The notes: generated from the letters alone by a model not told the origin. 55,501 nt of DNA from an uncultured Collinsella sp. (GCA_900542315.1 UQMV01000011.1:1-55501); one strand, 5' to 3'; positions 17,099-26,514 are shown, numbered from the stretch's first letter. A program made the numbers and translations.

Positions 17099-18085
17099 TT
17101 GAAGACTGTTCATGTTGCCGCTGGGATCATTCGCAAGGAAGGATCTGACGAGCTGCTTGCCGTGCAGCGCGGCTATGGCGACATGCTGGGACTTTGGGAG
17201 TTCCCCGGTGGCAAGCTCATGCGCGGCGAGACGCCCGAGGACGCCGTACGCCGCGAGCTCATGGAAGAGCTGCAGGTAAAAGTCACCAACCTGCGCGATT
17301 TCTATACCGTTGAGTATGACTACCCCGATTTCCATCTCTCCATGGAGTGCTACTACTGCTCGCTCGCCGATGAATCCGATGAACCCCAGAAGCACGACCG
17401 CCAGCTCGATATCCGCTGGATTCCGCGTACCTCGCTTGCCACGGTGGAATGGATGCCCGCCGACAAGGGGCTTATCGATGCCCTGATTGAGCTGAAGGAA
17501 GACCGGCTCGAGGCAAGCTCCGCCGATGACGCCACGCCCAACACAGCCGACAAACCCGCCACCAAGCCCAAGCGCGCACCTAAGCGCCGTAGCAAAAAAC
17601 GCCCCAAACCAGGTCTGCTCGACGGCATCGATACCTCGGACCTCTCCGCTGACGAGCGCGAACTGGTCCGCCGTCGCGCCGCCATCAAAAAGTCCATGAA
17701 GGGCAATAAGCGCGCCAATACCAAGCCAGAGCTGCTCGTTCGCCAGCGCCTGCGCGCAGCGGGCCTCACCGGCTATCGCCTGGAATGGAAGGTTCCCGGC
17801 AAGCCCGACATCGCCTTTCCTGGGCGCAAGATCGCCATCTTCGTCAACGGCTGCTTTTGGCACCGCTGCCCCAAGTGCAACCCCAGCCAGCCCAAGCGCA
17901 ATGTTGAGTTTTGGGAGGCAAAGTTTCGCCGCAACGTCGAGCGCGACCGCGCTGCCGTGGCAGCACTCATTCAAATGGGCTGGACGCCCATAACCATCTG
18001 GGAATGCGAACTCAAAAAGGACCGCATCGACGCCACGATGGAAAAGGTCATCGAGCAAGTTCGCGCCGCGACCCCGCAGCGCTAA
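17099..18085 (+). CDS. NUDIX hydrolase fused to Vsr-type endonuclease
   Basis: 328 aa. The N-terminal ~130 residues are a MutT-like NUDIX domain with the box at 38-60 (GKLMRGETPEDAVRRELMEE); the usual Gly near its end is Gln59. A Lys/Pro/Ala-rich linker (about 135-185) follows. The C-terminal ~125 residues are a very-short-patch-repair endonuclease: GKPDIAF with Asp237, FVNGCFWHRCPKC (249-260) with zinc-type Cys/His, and WECEL (301-305). Start is TTG with GAGAGAGGA six bases upstream; the frame extends further upstream but there it is antisense to the ABC gene. NUDIX would sanitise damaged nucleotides, Vsr would nick T:G mismatches. No cytosine methylase is nearby. Domain calls are firm; joint function is inference. 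Confidence 0.9.
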   Translation: MKTVHVAAGIIRKEGSDELLAVQRGYGDMLGLWEFPGGKLMRGETPEDAVRRELMEELQVKVTNLRDFYTVEYDYPDFHLSMECYYCSLADESDEPQKHDRQLDIRWIPRTSLATVEWMPADKGLIDALIELKEDRLEASSADDATPNTADKPATKPKRAPKRRSKKRPKPGLLDGIDTSDLSADERELVRRRAAIKKSMKGNKRANTKPELLVRQRLRAAGLTGYRLEWKVPGKPDIAFPGRKIAIFVNGCFWHRCPKCNPSQPKRNVEFWEAKFRRNVERDRAAVAALIQMGWTPITIWECELKKDRIDATMEKVIEQVRAATPQR

Positions 18086-18338
18086 AACGAGTCATTCACA
18101 GGTCCCGCACAGACGAGCCACATCCGCGTCACAAACCTTAGAAAGCCCTTAAGCTCAAAACCTTTCAAAGGTGTTACTCGATAGCTCTGACCTGCGGTTT
18201 CATCGTAATTGCAAACCTCATTAAGCCTTTCTTTAGCGCTTCTTTGCAACGGGCGCGGCATAATACTGCCAACGCACGGGACCTAGCAGCACACCCCGTG
18301 CGCAACCTTTTGGTGGATATCGAGGAGGCCGCATAAGC

Positions 18339-18548
18339 ATGCATTCTTCCAATGACGCAGCACAGCAGCCATCCCTAAAACATGCAAACCTTTTCTCCTT
18401 CCCCCCGACACAGAGAAACGGTCTCCTCGACTCCCCCACCACAAATACCAAGCGCTCAGCTGATCAGAGCCTCAACTTACGAGCATCCTTCGAAAAGCTC
18501 CAAGCATCCCTAGACAAGTCATTCCCCAGCCAAGCCCGGGCATACTAA
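18339..18548 (+). CDS. doubtful small open reading frame, 69 aa
   Basis: ATG preceded by GAGGAGG at a rather long spacing. The product is polar, with no membrane segment or recognisable motif. Codons such as CTA, AAA and AGA are rare in nearby genes, so it may be non-coding. Confidence 0.2.
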   Translation: MHSSNDAAQQPSLKHANLFSFPPTQRNGLLDSPTTNTKRSADQSLNLRASFEKLQASLDKSFPSQARAY

Positions 18549-18631
18549 TCCCCCATCAACAAAGAAGCCCTAACGCCCCACCCATTTCCGCCCTAACGCC
18601 ACAAGGGCGACGACCTCGAGTAGGTCACCTT

Positions 18632-18756
18632 GGGAGGGACGAGGGCTTAGTTCCCCAATCTTTCCGCAGGGGGCAAAAAGCCTCGCCGCACGAAGTGCGC
18701 AGCGAGGCTTTTTGCATGCCCGAGGACGATTGGGGAACTAAGCCCTCATCCCTCCC
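18632..18756. terminator. nested bidirectional terminator-like hairpin
   Basis: 29-base outer arms (18632-18660 and 18728-18756) with one mismatch enclose a perfect 14-bp inner stem (18673-18686 with 18702-18715). The inner stem ends in TTTTTGC on both strands. It lies between the convergent NUDIX-Vsr and aldolase genes and probably ends both transcripts. Confidence 0.75.
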
Positions 18757-18789
18757 CGGGATATGTAGCGAGTCGGAGTACCCTTGCTG

Positions 18790-19650
18790 TTACTCTGCTT
18801 TGCCCACAGAGTTGAGGTTGGTCATGCGGATCTTAACCAGCTCGGTGATCTCACGCATACCCTCCTTAGCCGGCTTCTTGGGGTCGAAGCAGGCGGGGTT
18901 CTCGGCCATGTAGGCCATGAAGCCCTTGGTGTAGGCCTGACGCAGCTCGGTGGCGTAGTTAACCTTGCAGATGCCGTTCTTCACAGCCTCGGCAACCTGC
19001 TCATCGGGCACACCGGAGGTGCCGTGCAGAACCAGCGGCACGTCGACGGCGTCGCGGATGGCCTTGACCACGGACTGCTCGATGTGCGGATCGCTCGTGT
19101 ACACACCGTGGCTGGTGCCAACGCCAATAGCGAGGGAGGTGCAGCCGGTGCGCTCGACGAACTCCTTGGCCTCGGCAGGATCGGTGTAGGGGCTGCTCTC
19201 GCCCTCAACCGCGGGACCGTCGTCCTCCTTGCCGCCAACCTTGCCGAGCTCGGCCTCGACGGGCACGCCCATGGCGCGGCCAGCGTCGGCAACGGACTTG
19301 GTCAGGGCGATGTTGTCCTCGAAGGACTCGTGCGAACCGTCGATCATGACAGAGGTGTAGCCCGTGCGGAAAGCCTGCATGCAGCGGTCATAGCCATCGC
19401 CGTGATCGAGGTGCAGAGCGACGGGCACGGAAGCGCGCTCGGCGGCAGCCTTGACCATGCCGTAGAAGTAGTCCAGACCAGCGGTCTTGATGGTGCCCGG
19501 GGTGGTCTGCATGATGACGGGGGACTTGGTCTCCTCGGCAGCGGCCAGAACGGCCATAACAAACTCGAGGTTCTCGACGTTGAACGCGCCAACAGCGTAG
19601 TGGCCGGCCTGAGCGTCCTTGAGCATCTTTTCGGTGGTAACAAGTGCCAT
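18790..19650 (-). CDS. class II ketose-bisphosphate aldolase
   Basis: 286 aa, the length of GatY/KbaY/FbaA-type enzymes. Zinc and substrate motifs are visible: HLDHGDGYD near residue 80, GTSHGVY near 175, and LHGTSGVP near 205. It cleaves fructose- or tagatose-1,6-bisphosphate into DHAP and glyceraldehyde-3-phosphate. Because the window carries LacA, LacB and LacC but no class I LacD, a role with tagatose-1,6-bisphosphate is plausible, though a housekeeping fructose-bisphosphate aldolase is equally possible. Start MALVTTEKM has GAGGAG upstream. It is divergent from the DeoR gene at 19986. Confidence 0.9.
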   Translation of the reverse strand: MALVTTEKMLKDAQAGHYAVGAFNVENLEFVMAVLAAAEETKSPVIMQTTPGTIKTAGLDYFYGMVKAAAERASVPVALHLDHGDGYDRCMQAFRTGYTSVMIDGSHESFEDNIALTKSVADAGRAMGVPVEAELGKVGGKEDDGPAVEGESSPYTDPAEAKEFVERTGCTSLAIGVGTSHGVYTSDPHIEQSVVKAIRDAVDVPLVLHGTSGVPDEQVAEAVKNGICKVNYATELRQAYTKGFMAYMAENPACFDPKKPAKEGMREITELVKIRMTNLNSVGKAE

Positions 19651-19985
19651 GAGCGTTTGCTCCTCTCCCTCGCCCGCATCTGGACATCGGGCGTAGTTGT
19701 TCACAAGGCGTTTTACCTTGCGTTTTGCTGCGCTCATTGTATGAAATTCAGCAGCTTTGCACGTGCGAGATATTGAGCCCATGCAGGTCAATACAGTCAT
19801 TTTTGAAAAGCAAACGGAAGGAATTTGAGCCGAGTGGACATGTTCGATATTGAATTTTGTGCGTTCAGCGTCTTTCTTTTATAGAAAAGATAAGTAATCG
19901 AAAGGCGTTTTCTTACTCAAAAAGAAAATGAACGAAAATAGAGTCAACACAATTCCTGCAAATTTCAGACGATGATGGAGCAAAT
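19651..19985. promoter_or_regulatory. divergent aldolase / DeoR control region
   Basis: 335 bases. Clusters of A-rich words (GAAAAGATAAG, CGAAAGGCGTTTTC, GAAAATGAACGAAAAT) and a small palindrome TCTTTT-ATAG-AAAAGA at 19875-19890 suggest operators for the adjacent DeoR protein. No gene seen. Confidence 0.4.
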
Positions 19986-20789
19986 ATGGCCCACGCAACA
20001 ACCCGAGCTTTCGCCGACGAGCGTCGTTCCGCCATTTTGGAAATGCTCGATCATAATGCCTCGGTGCAGGTAGCAGAAATCGCCCAGACCTTTGGCGTGT
20101 CCTCCGTCACCGCCCGCGCCGACCTTGACGCGCTCGCCGAAGCAGGCAAGCTGCGCCGCACACATGGTGGTGCCGTATCGCTCCACAAACGCCTAACCGT
20201 TTCCACGCAGGATCGCCGCATCAATGTCAACGTCGCCGCCAAGCAGGCCATCGCGCAAAGCGCCATCGAGCTCGTCAACGACGGCGACACGCTGCTCGTC
20301 GACTCGGGCACCACGGCGCTCGAGTTCGTCCGGCTCCTCGATCAGCGCAACGGCATCACCGTTATCACGGCCGACATTACCATCGCCGATTATATCGACG
20401 AGAGCATGCCCTCGGTCGATGTCGTCATGCTGGGCGGGGCGCTGCGCAAAGGCCATCGTTATTTGTACGGACCGCTCACTATGCAGGCGCTCCAAATGGT
20501 CCATGCCGATCTGGCCGTCATGTGCCCCGGTGCCTTTGTCTCCAGCTGCGGCTTTACGACTGACTTTCCCCAGATGGCCGAGACCAAAACGGCTATGATC
20601 GCCGCGGCCCATCAAAGCGTCGCCCTCATGGACGCCAGCAAGGTTAACGGACGCGGCATGTACCGTTTTGCCGAGCTGACCGATGTCGACACCATCGTAA
20701 TGGACCGTGACCCCGATCATGCCGTCGCCACCTCAATCGCCGAGGCCACCGACAGCGCACGTCCAACCCTCATCATCGCCACCAGCTAA
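19986..20789 (+). CDS. DeoR-family transcriptional regulator
   Basis: 267 aa. N-terminal DeoR helix-turn-helix (VAEIAQTFGVSSVTARADLD) followed by the THGGAV hinge, and a C-terminal sugar-phosphate sensor domain (DSGTTALEF near residue 105, DASKVNGRGMYRF near 220). ATG preceded by GGAG. It is divergent from the aldolase gene and probably regulates it in response to a phosphorylated sugar. It is not closely similar to the DeoR at 53347-54111. Confidence 0.9.
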   Translation: MAHATTRAFADERRSAILEMLDHNASVQVAEIAQTFGVSSVTARADLDALAEAGKLRRTHGGAVSLHKRLTVSTQDRRINVNVAAKQAIAQSAIELVNDGDTLLVDSGTTALEFVRLLDQRNGITVITADITIADYIDESMPSVDVVMLGGALRKGHRYLYGPLTMQALQMVHADLAVMCPGAFVSSCGFTTDFPQMAETKTAMIAAAHQSVALMDASKVNGRGMYRFAELTDVDTIVMDRDPDHAVATSIAEATDSARPTLIIATS

Positions 20790-20795
20790 AACAAA

Positions 20796-20832
20796 AACCA
20801 CCACAAAGGTGCCTGCCCCCTTTGTGGTGGTT
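20796..20832. terminator. bidirectional terminator between deoR and flavodiiron gene
   Basis: A perfect 13-bp stem (20796-20808 with 20820-20832), A-rich on the left and T-bearing on both strands. Related in sequence to the hairpin at 1510-1544. Confidence 0.8.
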
Positions 20833-20855
20833 GAGCGTCAAAAGTAAACGTGTCG

Positions 20856-22016
20856 CTACTTGGAGAGCTCGTCGGCGAGGGCCTCGATCTGAGCGCGCGA
20901 GGCGTCGTTGAGCGAGCCCAGCACAGTCACCTTGTTTTGCGTCAGGGTGATGTCTTTCATACCCTCGAGCTGCTTGGTCATAACCTTGGCGGCAGCGGGC
21001 GCCCAGGAGCCAGCCTCGACGAGTGCCACCGTGCGGTTCTGGTAGGCATGCTCGGCAAGTGTGTGGATAAAGGTGCTCATGCACGGGAAGATCTCGCCCT
21101 GATAGGTGATGGAAGCGAGCACCAGACGGTCGTAGCGGAACGCATCCTCAACGGCCTCGGCCATGTCGTCGCGAGTCAGGTCAAAGACGGAAACCTTCTG
21201 GCCGCGGGCCTCGAGCGCTGCGGCGAGCTCCTCGACGGCAGCCTTCAGGTGGCCGTACACGCTTGCATAGGCAATCGTGATGCCCTCGTCCTCGGGCTGA
21301 TAACTCGACCAGGTGTTGTAGGTGTCGAGGTAGTAGCCCAGGTTCTCGGTAAGAACAGGACCATGGAGCGGGCAGATGATCTGGATGTCCAGGTCGGCGG
21401 CCTTCTTGAGCACGGCCTGCACGAACTTGCCGAATTTACCGACGATGCCAAAGTAGTAGCGGCGCGCTTCGCAAGCCCAGCCTTCCGGGTCCTCGATGTC
21501 GTTAGCACCAAACTTGCCAAAGCCGTCGGCACTAAAGAGCACCTTGTCGGTGGACTCGTAGGAGAAGATCACCTCGGGCCAGTGCACGTTGGGGGCGCCG
21601 ACAAACGTTAGGCTGTGGCCACCCAGGTCGAGCACGTCGCCCTCTTTGACGACCATCTTACGCTCGGGGTAGTCGGTGCCAAAGTAATTGACCATCATGC
21701 GGAAGGCGCCCATGCTGGCTACAATCTGTGCCTGGGGGTAGCGCTCCATAAAGGCGGCGATGCCAGCAGAGTGATCGGGCTCCATGTGATGGATAACCAG
21801 GTAGTCGGGCGTACGTCCATCGAGCGCGGCCTCGAGGTTGCCAAGCCACTCGTTAACAAAACCACCGTCGACCGAATCGGCAACAGCGATCTTTTCGCCC
21901 AAGATAACGTAGCTGTTGTATGCCATACCGTTCTCAGACACATCGTACTGGCCCTCGAACAGGTCAATGTCGTGATCGTCGACGCCAACGTAGCGGATAT
22001 CCTTGGTGATCTCCAT
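20856..22016 (-). CDS. fprA: flavodiiron protein (A-type flavoprotein)
   Basis: 386 aa. The N-terminal metallo-beta-lactamase-like domain carries the diiron ligands HHMEPDH near residue 79 and later HGP near 225; a C-terminal flavodoxin-like FMN domain begins near residue 250. These cytoplasmic enzymes reduce O2 to water, or NO to N2O, and protect anaerobes. Start MEITKD has AGGAGG nine bases upstream. Convergent with the DeoR gene; no rubredoxin gene is adjacent. Confidence 0.92.
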   Translation of the reverse strand: MEITKDIRYVGVDDHDIDLFEGQYDVSENGMAYNSYVILGEKIAVADSVDGGFVNEWLGNLEAALDGRTPDYLVIHHMEPDHSAGIAAFMERYPQAQIVASMGAFRMMVNYFGTDYPERKMVVKEGDVLDLGGHSLTFVGAPNVHWPEVIFSYESTDKVLFSADGFGKFGANDIEDPEGWACEARRYYFGIVGKFGKFVQAVLKKAADLDIQIICPLHGPVLTENLGYYLDTYNTWSSYQPEDEGITIAYASVYGHLKAAVEELAAALEARGQKVSVFDLTRDDMAEAVEDAFRYDRLVLASITYQGEIFPCMSTFIHTLAEHAYQNRTVALVEAGSWAPAAAKVMTKQLEGMKDITLTQNKVTVLGSLNDASRAQIEALADELSK

Positions 22017-22145
22017 CAGGCAAAGCCTCCTAGATAGACAAAATAACCCGTCTATCATAGCACTCGGCAGCATTCCAACTGTTATCTGCCGGCATCCTTA
22101 CCGATTGTTATTGAAATACGATAAATCGCCGTTTACCTGCGCAAA

Positions 22146-23177
22146 CTATGAGCGTGGTATCGCCGTGCTATGTCGAATAATGAGCTGGCCGGGAATACGA
22201 ATGGCAACGGTTTTGCCCGCCGTACCCGCCTTGGGAACCGCATGCTCGAATACCTCGCGTCCACGCTGATGCAAATCGAAACGAACGGTCGTGAGCTCGT
22301 TATGCGCGACAAAGTCGTCGAGCGAGTCATCGACGCCCACCACACTCACGTCCTCGGGCACGCGCAGGCCGCTATCGCGCAGCGCTGCAATTGCGCCGTT
22401 TGCCATCTGGTCGTTTGCCGCGTAAATCGCCGTCATAGTGCGGTCGTGCTCGGCCAGATATCTGCCGGCCTCGTAGCCACTGTTGGCAGACCAGTCTCCC
22501 TCGAGCGGCTCTGCCGGCTCGATGTGTTTACGCTCGAGTGCATCCTGCCAACCGGCTCGACGAAATTGCTCGTCGACCGAGAACGACGGGCCGCCGATAT
22601 AACGAATCTGCTCGTGTCCCAGCTCAAACAGATGATCCATGAGCAACAGCGAACAGCCGTAATGGTCGGAATCGACCGTGGTCACCCGCGGGTGCGCATA
22701 CATGGTAACGATGACCGTGCCAATGCCCGGCAGTGGATCAAACGTCTCAAAATCGGGCGCCATGCGGCTCATGCCGATGATGATGCCATCCACCGGCAGC
22801 GCGGCCATACGACGCGTGGCCTCGGCAAGCGAGAATTCCTCGGTCTTGGACATCTCGACCAGCGTGATGGCGCAATTATGCTCGCGAGCAGCGCTGGCGA
22901 TGCCGTCGATCATTGAGAGGTTGCCAAACTTGGTGACATCGTTGATGCATAGGCCGACCGAATGGTAACGGCCGTCGCGCAGCGAGCGACCGGCATAACT
23001 CGGACGAAAGCCGAGCTCTTGCATAGCAGCCTGCACGCGCTGGCGCGTCTGCTCGTTAACGTTGGGCAAGCCGTTGGCGACGCGCGAAACCGTCTGCTGC
23101 GAAACGCCAGCAGCGCGGGCGACGTCAGCCATGGAGACCGGACGCGAACTGGTATCGTTGGACGGGCGCCTTGCCAC
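22146..23177 (-). CDS. galR: LacI-family regulator of galactose genes
   Basis: 343 aa. N-terminal LacI helix-turn-helix (VSMADVARAAGVSQQTVSRV) with hinge, then a periplasmic-binding-protein-like sensor domain. Start is GTG with GAAGGTGAT upstream. It is divergent from galK-galT, and three TGTTAACGTACTCA-type sites lie in the shared promoter, so it most likely represses galKT and itself. The gene symbol reflects context and not proven orthology. Confidence 0.88.
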   Translation of the reverse strand: MARRPSNDTSSRPVSMADVARAAGVSQQTVSRVANGLPNVNEQTRQRVQAAMQELGFRPSYAGRSLRDGRYHSVGLCINDVTKFGNLSMIDGIASAAREHNCAITLVEMSKTEEFSLAEATRRMAALPVDGIIIGMSRMAPDFETFDPLPGIGTVIVTMYAHPRVTTVDSDHYGCSLLLMDHLFELGHEQIRYIGGPSFSVDEQFRRAGWQDALERKHIEPAEPLEGDWSANSGYEAGRYLAEHDRTMTAIYAANDQMANGAIAALRDSGLRVPEDVSVVGVDDSLDDFVAHNELTTVRFDLHQRGREVFEHAVPKAGTAGKTVAIRIPGQLIIRHSTAIPRS

Positions 23178-23515
23178 AGGATCACCTTCACCCTTGCGAG
23201 ATCTGAATAGCGTGAATGCCGGCCCGGGCAGTAATACATCCCGCGCCGAGGCCCGCTATCGTCGGACGCATGTTAACGTACTCTACTTTTTCTATCTGCA
23301 TCTCTTCTGCTTTATAAGTCCATACGGCAGTACCGTTCACGGCTGTATTTCTACCGATTACCAGATTCTCAAAAAGTGACAAGCGATGTGTTATGAGTAC
23401 GTTAACATAGCCCGTAACGTGCGGTATCGTGAACACTTGGTTCATGACGCTACAAGTTGTTAACGTACTCATAACGACGCAAAACTCACCCGTGCGCGCC
23501 AAGGAAAGGACTCCC
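23178..23515. promoter_or_regulatory. galR-galKT control region with three operators
   Basis: Three copies of the LacI-type site TGTTAACGTACTCA, or its complement TGAGTACGTTAACA, lie at 23271-23284 (last base varies), 23394-23407 and 23458-23471. The half-sites are TGTTAAC and TGAGTAC. One ACCGTTCACGG site is at 23332-23342. The operator nearest galK lies 44 bases before its start codon. Confidence 0.8.
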
Positions 23516-24721
23516 ATGACCACTCCCGACGAAAAGACATTCGCCACGCTCACCAAGCTGTTTGAAGAGGAGTTTGGCCCCATCGGCGATCGCCAGGTGC
23601 TCTATGTACACGCGCCCGGCCGTTCCGAAATCAGCGGCAACCACACCGACCACGAGGGCGGCCACGTCATCGCCGGCTCGCTCGATGTCGCCGTTGACGG
23701 CATTGCCGTGGCAACCGACACCAACAGGGTCCGCGTTGCCGATGAGGGCTACCCCACCTTTGAGATCACACTCGACACGCTGGATGTTCAGGAGTCCGAG
23801 AAGGGCACGTCCGCAAGTCTCGTTCGTGGTATGGCCCACGAGATCGCAGCCCTGGGCGTTGAGCCTCACGGCTTTGATTTCGCCTTTACCTGCTCCGTTC
23901 CCTCGGGCGGCGGCCTTTCCAGCTCCGCTGCCGTCGAGGCTGCGTACGGCCGCACCATGGAGACGCTCTGGGGCGCACCCACCATCGAGCCTGTGGCGCT
24001 CGCCCAGATGAGCCAGCGCACCGAGAACAACTACTACGGCAAGCCCTGCGGTCTGATGGACCAGGCCGCTGTGTGCCTGGGCGGCCTCGCCTACATGGAC
24101 TTTGAGGATCAAGCTCAGCCTAAAACTCAGAAGCTCGAGCTCAACTTTGAGGATCACGGCTATGCGCTCGTGCTTGTTAAGGTTGGCGCCGACCATGTGG
24201 CAGCCACCGACGACTACGCCGCCGTTCCGCGCGAGATGCAGGATGTTGCCGCCGAGTTTGGCAAGGCACGCCTGTGCGAGGTGGACGTTGCCGACTTTGA
24301 CGCCAAGCTCCCCGAGCTGCGCGCCAAGCTGGGCGACCGCGCCTGCCTGCGCGCCGTTCACTACTGGTACGAGAACGGCCTGGTCGACAAGCGCTGGGCA
24401 GCCCTGAACGCCGGCGATATCGACCAGTTCCTGACCCTGACGCGCGAGTCCGGCGCCAGCTCTGCCATGTACCTGCAGAATGTCGTTGCCAAGCTGGGCT
24501 CCGAGCAGCCCTCCATGTATGCCCTGGCGCTGGCCGAGCACGTGCTCGACGGCCGCGGCGCCGTCCGCATCCACGGCGGCGGCTTTGGCGGCACCATCCA
24601 GGCCTTCGTGCCGCTCGATCTGGTCGATACCTTCATTACCAAGATGAACGGCTGGCTGGGCGAGGGTTCTGCCCGTCACTACGCTATCTCTGACAAGGGG
24701 GCCTACGCAGCATGGCTGTAA
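23516..24721 (+). CDS. galK: galactokinase
   Basis: 401 aa. GHMP kinase: galactose signature PGRSEISGNHTDHEGG near residue 30, ATP loop SGGGLSSSAAVEA near 125, PCGLMDQAA near 170, and C-terminal GGGFGGTIQAF. Phosphorylates galactose at C1, first step of the Leloir pathway. Start ATG has AAGGAAAGGA upstream. It overlaps galT by 10 bases and is in the same operon under the LacI-type operators. Confidence 0.96.
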   Translation: MTTPDEKTFATLTKLFEEEFGPIGDRQVLYVHAPGRSEISGNHTDHEGGHVIAGSLDVAVDGIAVATDTNRVRVADEGYPTFEITLDTLDVQESEKGTSASLVRGMAHEIAALGVEPHGFDFAFTCSVPSGGGLSSSAAVEAAYGRTMETLWGAPTIEPVALAQMSQRTENNYYGKPCGLMDQAAVCLGGLAYMDFEDQAQPKTQKLELNFEDHGYALVLVKVGADHVAATDDYAAVPREMQDVAAEFGKARLCEVDVADFDAKLPELRAKLGDRACLRAVHYWYENGLVDKRWAALNAGDIDQFLTLTRESGASSAMYLQNVVAKLGSEQPSMYALALAEHVLDGRGAVRIHGGGFGGTIQAFVPLDLVDTFITKMNGWLGEGSARHYAISDKGAYAAWL

Positions 24722-26340
24722 TGACCGACGTGCGCGAAGCCGCGCAGGGCCTCATCGAATATGCCATCCACCGATCGATGATCGGACAGGACGACCGCAT
24801 CTGGGCCTACAACACCATTCTTGAGTGCATTGGCGCCACGGGCCCCGCGATCGACATGACTTGGGCGCTCAAGACCGAGAAGATTTCGCTTCTGCACCCC
24901 GATACGCTCCCCGACTTTGATCTGGAGGGCACGCTCGCCGTACTTTCCGAGGCCGCCGTTGCCAACGGTGCCGCCGAGGACACGGCCTCGGGACGCGACC
25001 GCATCGCCATGCGCATCATGGGCGTGCTCATGCCGAGGCCTTCGGTTGTAAACGAGGAATTCAACGGCCGCATGGGCGTCAACGAGCCCCGCGCCGCGAC
25101 CGACTGGTTCTACGGCCTGTGCTGTGACGCCGGTTACGTGCGCCGCGCCGCCATCGCGCGCAACATCAAATGGAGCACTTCCACCAACTGGGGTGACCTG
25201 GAGATCACCATCAACCTGTCAAAGCCCGAAAAGGACCCGCGCGATATTGCCGCGGCCGGTGCCGCCAAAAACACAGGCGAGAAGTATCCCGCCTGTCAGC
25301 TCTGCATCGAAAACGAGGGCTACCCCGGACGCTCCGCCGCAGCCGACGGCGGCGCTCACCCCGCCCGCCAGAATCTGCGCGTTATCCCCATCCAGCTCGA
25401 CGGCGAGCGCTGGGGTTTCCAGTACAGCCCGTATGCGTATTTTAACGAGCACTGCATTGCCATGAGCTCCGAGCATCGCCCGATGCACGTGGACCGCAAG
25501 GGTCTGACCTGTCTGCTCGACTTTGTCGACCTGTTCCCGCACTACTTTATTGGCTCCAACGCCGACCTGCCCATCGTGGGCGGCTCGATTCTTTCGCACG
25601 ACCACTTCCAGGGCGGTGCGCACGAGTTCCCCATGATGCACGCCGCCGAAGTCTCGCAGTTTAGCGTGCCCGGATTTGATCAGGTTAGCGGTACCGTGCT
25701 GCAGTGGCCGCTCTCGGTGCTGCGCCTGCGCTCGCATGACCGCGCTCAGCTGCTCGACGCTGCCGAGAAGATTATCCTCGCCTGGCGCGAGTGGACCGAT
25801 GAGTCTGTGGGCATCATCGCACACACGGCTGACGGTGTGGCCCACAACACCGTGACGCCCGTCATTCGCCGCGTCGACTCCCGCGGCAACGCCGGCGGCG
25901 AGATCTACGAGGCCTACCTGGCGCTTCGCTGCAACATCACGACCGACGAGCATCCGCTGGGCGTTTTCCACCCGCATGCCGAATACCACCACATTAAGAA
26001 GGAGAACATTGGCCTGATCGAGGTCATGGGCCTGGCCATTTTACCGCCGCGTTTGGTTCCCGAGCTTGGTGCCGTTCGCGAGCACCTGCTGGCAGCCAAG
26101 GCTGACGCAAGCTACGATCTTGCCGCCGCACTCGAGGGCGACGACCTTTGCCGCAGCCACACCGCGTGGGCCCTGGACGTCTACACCCGTCGTGCCAATG
26201 AGCTTACGGCCGATAACGCCATCGACATCCTGCACGAGGAGGTCGGCGTGGTGTTTGGCCACGTGCTCGACAACGCCGGCGTCTTTAAATGGGACGAGGC
26301 CGGCCGCGCCGCCCAACAGCGCTTCATCGACTCGCTGTAG
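24712..26340 (+). CDS. galT: UDP-glucose-hexose-1-phosphate uridylyltransferase, class II
   Basis: 542 aa, the long Firmicutes-type GalT and not the ~350-aa E. coli type. Transfers UMP from UDP-glucose to galactose-1-phosphate. SILSHDHFQGG near residue 295 holds the active-site His. It begins inside galK (10-base overlap); a second ATG nine bases later forms a TAATG junction with the galK stop and is equally possible. galE is not in the window. A strong terminator follows at 26389. Confidence 0.95.
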   Translation: MAVMTDVREAAQGLIEYAIHRSMIGQDDRIWAYNTILECIGATGPAIDMTWALKTEKISLLHPDTLPDFDLEGTLAVLSEAAVANGAAEDTASGRDRIAMRIMGVLMPRPSVVNEEFNGRMGVNEPRAATDWFYGLCCDAGYVRRAAIARNIKWSTSTNWGDLEITINLSKPEKDPRDIAAAGAAKNTGEKYPACQLCIENEGYPGRSAAADGGAHPARQNLRVIPIQLDGERWGFQYSPYAYFNEHCIAMSSEHRPMHVDRKGLTCLLDFVDLFPHYFIGSNADLPIVGGSILSHDHFQGGAHEFPMMHAAEVSQFSVPGFDQVSGTVLQWPLSVLRLRSHDRAQLLDAAEKIILAWREWTDESVGIIAHTADGVAHNTVTPVIRRVDSRGNAGGEIYEAYLALRCNITTDEHPLGVFHPHAEYHHIKKENIGLIEVMGLAILPPRLVPELGAVREHLLAAKADASYDLAAALEGDDLCRSHTAWALDVYTRRANELTADNAIDILHEEVGVVFGHVLDNAGVFKWDEAGRAAQQRFIDSL

Positions 26341-26388
26341 CACGCGAGCTCGAACGCACGCACTTAACAAATAGCGCCTACACGACAA

Positions 26389-26426
26389 CGGCGCCCGCCG
26401 GCAACATCGCCGACGGGCGCCGTTTT
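26389..26426 (+). terminator. galKT terminator
   Basis: CGGCGCCCG (26389-26397) pairs with CGGGCGCCG (26414-26422), followed directly by TTTT. Confidence 0.88.
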
Positions 26427-26458
26427 CTGATGCAAGGGTAGCTAATTTGCACCAAAAC

Positions 26459-26506
26459 AAGGAGTGTTCCAAACTGCCGGCAGAGAAGGAACGCCCCCAG
26501 GTGCCG
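26459..26506. repeat. left direct repeat flanking ATPase 2 module
   Basis: 48 bases matching 27969-28016 at about 40 positions by hand count; the first 35 differ at three. Begins AAGGAGTGT and contains AAACTGCCGGCA. Together with the right copy it brackets the ATPase gene and its operator repeats. Confidence 0.75.
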
Positions 26507-26514
26507 ACTTAAAC

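Larger units (their letters stand above)
18086..18789. other. 704-base gap with hairpin and doubtful small frame
   Basis: No convincing gene. A 69-codon plus-strand frame at 18339-18548 has GAGGAGG ten bases before its ATG, but its codon use is unlike the neighbours and it is given low weight. The right part holds the large nested hairpin at 18632-18756. Confidence 0.4.
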
